Shown one piece after another: positions 58,786 through 64,000 of a stretch of DNA of 64,000 nucleotides. This DNA comes from Subtercola endophyticus (GTDB lineage: Bacteria > Actinomycetota > Actinomycetes > Actinomycetales > Microbacteriaceae), in assembly GCF_021044565.1 (NCBI RefSeq), contig NZ_CP087997.1, forward strand, positions 2,046,001-2,110,000. The letters run 5' to 3'. The notes beneath the pieces were generated by a model. That model was not told the origin of the DNA. It saw only the letters and a list, made by a program, of their open reading frames with translations, and searched no databases. Both the position numbers and the translations under genes were made by a program. Position 1 is the first letter of the stretch. Each line of letters begins with the position of its first letter.

Positions 58786-61700
58786 GACGCGGCCTCGATG
58801 CGCTGACCGATCACGGCAGAGACGCCGTCTTGGCGCATCGAGACGCCATAAAGGGCGTCGGCGATTTCCATCGTGCGCTTCTGGTGGGTGATGACGATGA
58901 GCTGCGACGTCTCGCGCAGGTCGCGAAAGATGGTGAGCAGACGCCCCAGGTTGGCGTCGTCGAGGGCGGCCTCGACCTCGTCCATGATGTAGAACGGGCT
59001 CGGGCGCGCCTTGAAGATCGCGATGAGCAGCGCCACGGCCGCCAGCGAGCGCTCGCCGCCCGAGAGCAGCGAGAGCCGCTCGATCTTCTTGCCGGCGGGC
59101 TTCACGCTCACCTCGACACCCGTGGTGAGCAGGTCTGCCGGATCGGTGAGCGAAATGCTGCCGGTGCCGCCGGGGAACAGGATCGGAAACACCTGCGCGA
59201 ACGCCTCACGAGTGTCGTTGAAAGCACTCTCGAAGATGAACTTCATCTTGTCGTCGATCTCGTCGATGATCGTCAGCAGATCTTTGCGGGTGTTCGTCAG
59301 ATCGGTGAGCTGCTCGGTCAAGAACTTGTGACGCTGCTCCAGCGCATCGAACTCTTCGAGGGCGAGTGGATTCACGCGACCGAGCTCCGCGAGCATCCGC
59401 TCGGCCTTGGCGAGCCGGCGCTTCTGCTCGTCGCGGTTGAACGGCACCGAATCGTCTTCGTCGCTCGGCTCGGCAGACGGGCCGCCGGATGCCGGGCCAC
59501 CGGATGCTCGGCCACCGGATGCTCGGCTCTCCACCGAGGCGTCGAGAGGAATGCGCTGATCGGGGCCGTACTCGGCGACCAGGTCGTCTTCGACCAGACC
59601 GAGCTCCGAACCGACCCGCTCGAGCACGCTGGAGAGGTGCAGCTTCTTCTCGTAGATCTGCAGCTCGAGCCCGTGCACGTTCTCGGTGATGCCCTGCAGG
59701 CGCTCGCGCAGGGCGGATTCCTCGCGGCGCAGTTCGGTGAGCTCGGCGTTCTGCTCGGCGCGTTCGGCCTCGCGCTTGCCGAGATCGAGTCGAGCCTCGG
59801 CCACGGAGGCGTCGACCGAGGGCAGAACGTCGGGAAGGGCATCCACGACCGAGGTCGCCGCGTCGACCTGACGCCGGCGGATCACCGCCCGCCGCGCGGC
59901 CTCTTCTGCGGCGGCGCGCTCAGTCTCGAGCTGACGCTCGAGATCGACCACTCGTGCCTGCTCGGCGCGAACACGTTCGCGCACGGTCTCGAGCCGCAGG
60001 CGAGCCTCGAGCTCACCCTCACGGCCCTTCTCGAGCATTTCGAACAGGTCGTCGCGCGAACTCACGTCGAGGATGGGGCGGGGCCTGGCGCGGGCGGACT
60101 CGAGTTCGGCACGCGCCTTCTCGGCGGCCGCAAGCGCGGTGGCGACGGTCTCACCGGCGGCCGCGCGGCTGCGCTCGAGGCGCTCGAACTCGCCGTGACT
60201 GGCGTCGACTTGCGCGCGCAGACGCGAGAGCCGCTCGGCCTGTGCCGCGAGCCGCGAGTCGAACTCGCGCAGGGCCGTCAGCGCCGTGGCCGACTGCTGC
60301 TTGGCGTTCTGCAGAATGCCGCGCTGCTCGGCGAGCGCGAACTTCGCGCGGTCGATCTCGGCGGTCACGATCTCGAGCCGGTCGGCTGCCGCGTCGCGCT
60401 CGGCGACGAGCTCGAGCCGGGAGCGCTTCGCGCCGGATCCGCCGCGCAGCACGTACTCGGTGAGCACGTCGCCGCCGCGCGTGATGATCGTGAGGGTGCT
60501 CGTGGCGGCACCCGTCGCAGCGACGCCTGTCACGGCGGCACTTGTCGCGTCGGCCCATGTCGCGGCGGCACCCCTCGCGCCACCGCCTGTCGCCGCGGAG
60601 TGGATGCTCGGCCACGCCTCTCGCGCCGCCTCGAGATCATCGGCGATCAGTGTGTGCGCCAGCAGCGCTTTCACTCCCTCGGGCGCCGTCACGACATCCA
60701 CCGCACGCACCAGCCCCGGCGCGCCCCGCGCGCCCGCCGCCGAGAGCGACGTTTTCGGACGAGAGGAGCCGCCGAGGCGCTCGCTCTCGTCCGGAACCGT
60801 CGCTCTGGCAGAGGCGGTGGCGTCGGTAGCGGCAGCAGCGGCGACGCCGCCCGGGTTCGCCACGACGACTTCGACGCGACCCATGTCAGCGTCGCGGGCC
60901 GCCGCTAGCGCGGCGAACGCCGCATCGGCGCTGTCGGCGAGCACGCCATCGGCGAGGGAACCGAGCGCGGCCGCGATGGCCGCCTCGAAGCCGGGCTCGA
61001 CCTGCACGTGATCGGCGAGCAGCCCGCGAACACCCGGGACTCCGGCGGCGGCGAGCTCGCTCGATCCGTCTTTCTGGCCCAGCGCCATCGACAGCGCGCT
61101 GGTCTTGCCGGCCAAGGCGTCGCGCTCCCGCTCGTGCACATGCAGGGCATCCCGCAGCTGTTCGATCTCGGCCTCCGCCTCGAACACGGCGGCCTGCGCG
61201 AACTCGTACGCCTCGTCGAGGTCGGTCTGGCCGGTGTCGTCGAGAGCGGCCTGCGCTTCGAGCGCCACGAAGTCTGCCTGCAGGCGTTCCCTGCGATCGC
61301 CGGCCGCATCGAGCGCATTCTGCTGCCTCAAGTCTTCGCCGCGTACCGCCGCGAGTCGCGAATTCGCCGACTCGAGCTGACCGCCGAGCTTCGACAACTC
61401 CAGATCGTGCTTCGAGACCAGGGCACTCTGTACGGCGATCTGCTCGTCCACCGCGTCGAGCGACTGCCGCGCGGCCTGGGTGCGACCTTGCGCGTCGAGC
61501 CAGCCCTGCTCGGCGGCCGCCACGGCGGCGACCAGGCGTATGGCCTCGTCACGGGCATCCTGAACCATCGACGGCGACACGCTCGGCGAAACGTCGTGCG
61601 CGCCCTGCTCCGAACCCAGCAGCGCAAGGCGCTGGTTCGCGAGGGTGAAAAGTCCGCGCAGGCGTTCTTGAACCGATTCGAGGCCGAAAGCCGTGCGGCG

Positions 61701-62552
61701 GGCGAGGTCGACGGCGTCGCCGACCTGCTCCTGCTCGATTCGCGTGATGCGCAACTGGTTCTGCTCGAGGCGCTCCTGCAGCACGATGCGCTCGGTGCGG
61801 CGCTCGTTTTCGCTCTGGGAGTGCGCGTCGAGGGCCTGGCGCAGGGTCACCACTTCGTCGGCGAGCAGGCGGGCGCGGGCATCCCGCACGATCGACGCGA
61901 TGCCCTGGGCCTCTTTGGCGACCTCGGCCTGGCGCCCGAGAGGTTTCAGCTGCCGACGGATCTCGCCCGCCAAGTCACTCAGCCGCGTGAGATTCGCTTG
62001 CATCGCCTCGAGCTTGCGCTGCGTCTTCTCTTTGCGGCGGCGATGCTTCAGGATGCCCGCGGCCTCCTCGATGAACCCACGCCGCCCCTCGGGGCTGGCG
62101 TGCAGAACGGCATCGAGCTGACCCTGCCCCACGATGACGTGCATTTCCCGCCCGAGGCCGGAGTCACTGAGCAGCTCCTGTACGTCGAGCAGCCGGCACG
62201 AGTCGCCGTTGATGGCGTATTCGCTGCCCCCGTTGCGGAACAGCGTGCGGCTGATCGTCACCTCGGAGTAGTCGATCGGCAGGGCCCCGTCGGCGTTGTC
62301 GATGGTGAGAATCACCTCGGCGCGGCCGAGCGGGCCGCGGGTCGAGGTGCCGGCGAAGATGACGTCTTCCATCTTGCCGCCGCGCAGCGTCTTGACGCCC
62401 TGCTCGCCCATGACCCAAGCCAGGGCATCCACCACGTTGCTCTTGCCGGAGCCGTTCGGGCCGATGACACAGGTGACGCCGGTCTCGAACGCGAACGTCG
62501 TGGGCTGCGCGAACGACTTGAACCCCTTCAGGGTCAGGCTCTTCAGATACAC
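58782..62552 (-). CDS. smc: Chromosome segregation protein SMC
   Basis: Condensin ATPase that organises and segregates the chromosome with ScpAB. The 1256-aa product has Walker A GPNGSGKS (Lys37), a long coiled coil, a hinge at about 500-690, a second coiled coil, and the C-terminal signature LSGGERSLAAVALLIAIF with Walker B FYIMDEVEAALDD. The hinge carries Ala/Thr-rich loops (about 565-620 and 645-675). Residues about 584-603 are encoded by a 58-nt hairpin repeat that also occurs between genes. I chose GTG 62552, giving MYLKSLTLKGFKSFA, because GAGAGGG lies six bases upstream. A GTG eight codons upstream is possible. Confidence 0.96.
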   Translation of the reverse strand: MYLKSLTLKGFKSFAQPTTFAFETGVTCVIGPNGSGKSNVVDALAWVMGEQGVKTLRGGKMEDVIFAGTSTRGPLGRAEVILTIDNADGALPIDYSEVTISRTLFRNGGSEYAINGDSCRLLDVQELLSDSGLGREMHVIVGQGQLDAVLHASPEGRRGFIEEAAGILKHRRRKEKTQRKLEAMQANLTRLSDLAGEIRRQLKPLGRQAEVAKEAQGIASIVRDARARLLADEVVTLRQALDAHSQSENERRTERIVLQERLEQNQLRITRIEQEQVGDAVDLARRTAFGLESVQERLRGLFTLANQRLALLGSEQGAHDVSPSVSPSMVQDARDEAIRLVAAVAAAEQGWLDAQGRTQAARQSLDAVDEQIAVQSALVSKHDLELSKLGGQLESANSRLAAVRGEDLRQQNALDAAGDRRERLQADFVALEAQAALDDTGQTDLDEAYEFAQAAVFEAEAEIEQLRDALHVHERERDALAGKTSALSMALGQKDGSSELAAAGVPGVRGLLADHVQVEPGFEAAIAAALGSLADGVLADSADAAFAALAAARDADMGRVEVVVANPGGVAAAAATDATASARATVPDESERLGGSSRPKTSLSAAGARGAPGLVRAVDVVTAPEGVKALLAHTLIADDLEAAREAWPSIHSAATGGGARGAAATWADATSAAVTGVAATGAATSTLTIITRGGDVLTEYVLRGGSGAKRSRLELVAERDAAADRLEIVTAEIDRAKFALAEQRGILQNAKQQSATALTALREFDSRLAAQAERLSRLRAQVDASHGEFERLERSRAAAGETVATALAAAEKARAELESARARPRPILDVSSRDDLFEMLEKGREGELEARLRLETVRERVRAEQARVVDLERQLETERAAAEEAARRAVIRRRQVDAATSVVDALPDVLPSVDASVAEARLDLGKREAERAEQNAELTELRREESALRERLQGITENVHGLELQIYEKKLHLSSVLERVGSELGLVEDDLVAEYGPDQRIPLDASVESRASGGRASGGPASGGPSAEPSDEDDSVPFNRDEQKRRLAKAERMLAELGRVNPLALEEFDALEQRHKFLTEQLTDLTNTRKDLLTIIDEIDDKMKFIFESAFNDTREAFAQVFPILFPGGTGSISLTDPADLLTTGVEVSVKPAGKKIERLSLLSGGERSLAAVALLIAIFKARPSPFYIMDEVEAALDDANLGRLLTIFRDLRETSQLIVITHQKRTMEIADALYGVSMRQDGVSAVIGQRIEAAS
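60746..60803. repeat. 58-nt hairpin repeat, copy inside smc
   Basis: CGGACGAGAG (60756-60765) pairs with CTCTCGTCCG (60784-60793), with outer GCGAC/GTCGC and inner GAGC/GCTC stems. It aligns without gaps to 7397-7454 (48 of 58 identical). It is read in frame within smc as ATVPDESERLGGSSRPKTS, in a variable loop of the hinge. Confidence 0.85.
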
Positions 62553-62818
62553 CGGTGACCCTCTCTGCGCGCTCACGGTCGTGCTCTACGGTACCCAACA
62601 ACCCCTTCGGTTCGGCCTCGCCGCACGTGCTGGGCTTCACATGGGTGCCCAAAAACGCCCTCCCGGGCCCTTTTCGGCGCCGCCCGCGCCATCGAGTTGA
62701 CGAAAAAGCCCCCAAAATCGCGCGGGAACGGGCTTTTTCGCAAAGTCGATCGCCGCGACGGGGCTTCAGGGGGAAGGGAAGGAGGGATGCGCGCGAACGG
62801 CGGAGGCACGCGGCGGCG
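62553..62818. other. 266-bp gap upstream of smc
   Basis: A non-coding stretch between the end of the IclR-family gene and the start of smc. It holds the terminator at 62701-62740 and a weaker GCCC/GGGC hairpin near 62657-62670. The smc promoter should be here; no clear -35/-10 pair was found. The rnc and mutM genes that often precede smc are not present. Confidence 0.6.
62701..62740 (-). terminator. Bidirectional-looking terminator after the iclR-type gene
   Basis: A perfect 11-bp inverted repeat (CGAAAAAGCCC at 62701-62711 and its complement at 62730-62740) whose arms each contain a run of five A or T. It lies 79 bp past the regulator's stop. Confidence 0.75.
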
Positions 62819-63679
62819 TCAGCGCGCGGCAGCAGCCGCCACGATGGAGTCACGGGTAGCGCCCGAGACCGCTGCCGCGCGCAGGGCCCGTTCGACGAGG
62901 GCCGCGTCACGGTCGATCTGCGGAGTCGTCGAGATGCACACCAGCGCCGCCGGCATGCCGGGCTGCGGCCAGGGCACGGCCACGCACGACACCTCGGGCA
63001 TGAGTTCGGCCCGATCGATGAACACTCCGTCGCGCACGATCGTGTCGAGCTGAGCGTCGAGCTGTGCGCGGGAGGTGGCGCGGGTCGTCGACTGCACCAC
63101 GTACCCGCCCGGCGTCGGCCCGAGTCCGAGCGAAACGCGAAACTGCTGCACGACGGCCGACGGCGCCACGCCCGACACGGCATCGGTGGGCACGGGCAAC
63201 GGATCGTTCGGCAGGTAGCGCTGCCGATCATCCGCCGCCAACTGCGACGCAATGGTCTTACCGGCCGCGCTGACCCACAGCGGAAAACTCGTGGTCAGCC
63301 CATAGGGAATCTTCGCCCCCACCGGGTCGGCAGAGGCCAGCACCACTCCGACTCCGCCGACCAGCCCCACGGCCTGCGTCAGCATGCCGGTGACACCCGA
63401 AACCGCGTGGATGATCGGCTCCGCGAGCCGCAACGACACCCCTGCGGCGGCACCCTGTCCGAGCAGAGTCGAGCGAGGCCCGATCAGCACGTGACCGCCG
63501 TCGTCACGCACCAGCCAGCCGTCGGCTTCGCATGCCGACACCATGCGCGAGGCGGTGGCCTTGTCGACGCCGAGTTCGCGCGCGAGCTGCGAGACGGTGA
63601 GCGGGCCCGAGAAATCGACGATCTCGAGCAGACGGAGGCCGCGCAGCAGAGTCTGTGACACGAGTTCACGATACTGCAC
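62819..63679 (-). CDS. IclR-family transcriptional regulator
   Basis: A 286-aa regulator. The N-terminal winged helix-turn-helix (about 8-70) reads LRGLRLLEIVDFSGPLTVSQLARELGVDKATASRMVSACEADGWLVR. The C-terminal effector domain of IclR type (about 85-270) contains PLWVSAAGKTIASQL and VSCVAVPWPQPG. IclR regulators typically sense small carboxylates or sugar-derived acids and control a neighbouring operon. It is divergent from a lipoprotein gene, 100 bp apart, with a perfect palindrome in between, so autoregulation plus control of that gene is likely. Confidence 0.9.
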   Translation of the reverse strand: MQYRELVSQTLLRGLRLLEIVDFSGPLTVSQLARELGVDKATASRMVSACEADGWLVRDDGGHVLIGPRSTLLGQGAAAGVSLRLAEPIIHAVSGVTGMLTQAVGLVGGVGVVLASADPVGAKIPYGLTTSFPLWVSAAGKTIASQLAADDRQRYLPNDPLPVPTDAVSGVAPSAVVQQFRVSLGLGPTPGGYVVQSTTRATSRAQLDAQLDTIVRDGVFIDRAELMPEVSCVAVPWPQPGMPAALVCISTTPQIDRDAALVERALRAAAVSGATRDSIVAAAAAR

Positions 63680-63725
63680 TCCGGGCGCAAAATAGGGCTG
63701 TTATTTGCATTCAGTGAGCACTATC

Positions 63726-63744
63726 GTTGCAATTAGTGCAACGG
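63726..63744. promoter_or_regulatory. Putative IclR operator
   Basis: CGTTGCA-ATTAG-TGCAACG is a perfect 7-bp inverted repeat with a 5-nt spacer, in the 100-bp region between the regulator and the lipoprotein gene. A partial second copy (TTGCA-TTCAG-TG) lies at about 63704-63716, some 23 bp upstream, roughly two helical turns. It overlaps a candidate -35 (TTGCAA) for the lipoprotein gene. Confidence 0.6.
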
Positions 63745-63779
63745 ATGTTGACAATAACGACCTCAGTGAGGAGAACACG

Positions 63780-64000
63780 ATGAATCGAGCAGCAGCGATT
63801 CGAGCGACAATCACCGGTGCGGCGGCCCTGCTCTTGGTGGCCGGATGCACGGCGTGCAGTTCGAGCTCATCGACAACCAGTGCCGGGTCAGGCGCCGGGG
63901 CAGGGTCTTCGGCATCAGCCTCCGCCTCGGCAGCGGATTCTGGCGGTCCCTCCGCGGCCCCCGCCGCGGCCAGTGGATCCACCGACCCGTGCACCCTCGC
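63780..64000 (+). CDS. Secreted lipoprotein (partial)
   Basis: Only the first 73 codons are in the window. The product starts MNRAAAIRATITGAAALLLVAGC, a lipoprotein signal with lipobox LVAGC, followed by a long Ser/Ala/Gly-rich linker and then GSTDPCTLA at the edge. It is thus a membrane-anchored extracellular protein, perhaps a solute-binding or sensor protein; nothing in the visible part decides this. GAGGAG precedes the ATG and is partly covered by a small CCTCA-G-TGAGG hairpin. It is divergent from the IclR-family gene. Confidence 0.8.
   Translation, partial: MNRAAAIRATITGAAALLLVAGCTACSSSSSTTSAGSGAGAGSSASASASAADSGGPSAAPAAASGSTDPCTL

Noticed and set aside
58830..60908. 692-codon open frame on the plus strand
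   Set aside because: Lies wholly antisense to smc, whose domains are intact; no ribosome site and no recognisable motif.
63749..63754. TTGACA as -35 box for the edge lipoprotein gene
   Set aside because: A -10 at normal spacing would fall on the ribosome site, only a few bases before the ATG.

Overview
The window is a 64 kb stretch of a high-GC actinobacterial chromosome, most likely of the Microbacteriaceae. This rests on gene content and order. There is a DUF2469 gene, a GlgE-type glycogen pathway, a cytoplasmic Fe-S/thiolation/ligase set (cysteine desulfurase, mnmA, ligA), and the long conserved minus-strand block smc-ftsY-ffh-rpsP-khpA-rimM-trmD-rplS-lepB-rnhB-DUF2469-yraN-comM-dprA-xerC-M23-rpsB-tsf-pyrH-frr-cdsA. 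No rRNA, tRNA, CRISPR array, insertion sequence or prophage was found.

Left end (1-11.4 kb, mostly minus strand): gatA (cut by the window edge), gatC, an unrecognised two-repeat protein with a frameshifted relative beside it, ligA, mnmA and a NifS/IscS-type cysteine desulfurase. The desulfurase probably supplies sulfur for MnmA. Two plus-strand genes, a membrane-anchored EEP-family hydrolase and a HerA-like DUF853 ATPase, interrupt this group.

Glycogen region (11.4-20.8 kb): glgX (+), glgP (-), glgE (+) and glgB (+). Together these extend glucan chains from maltose-1-phosphate (GlgE), branch them (GlgB) and degrade them (GlgP, GlgX).

20.8-30.2 kb holds accessory and envelope genes: a secreted protein, two AI-2E-family permeases, a thioredoxin-fold/TPR protein without a CXXC motif coupled to a large membrane protein, an alpha/beta hydrolase coupled to a small zinc-binding protein, a CPA1 antiporter and a DivIVA-repeat protein.

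30.2-62.6 kb is the core block named above. It covers translation (S2, EF-Ts, RRF, L19, S16, RimM, TrmD, Map), secretion (Ffh, FtsY, LepB), DNA handling (XerC, DprA, ComM, RNase HII, SMC), UMP kinase and lipoate synthesis (LipA, LipB). It is interrupted by an MFS sugar porter, a metallophosphoesterase, a SUKH-like gene, a YbdK-type ligase, an LLM oxidoreductase and others. Many genes overlap by ATGA or GTGA, indicating translational coupling.

Right end (62.8-64 kb): an IclR regulator divergent from a lipoprotein gene that runs off the window, with a perfect palindrome between them.

The window is mainly housekeeping. I did not find a convincing new multi-gene system. The most interesting signals are (i) two families of hairpin-forming interspersed repeats, one with a copy inside the smc coding sequence and one sitting between convergent genes with exactly conserved spacing, (ii) short tandem-repeat expansions inside conserved enzymes (cysteine desulfurase, RimM, TrmD), and (iii) a few odd genes described below.
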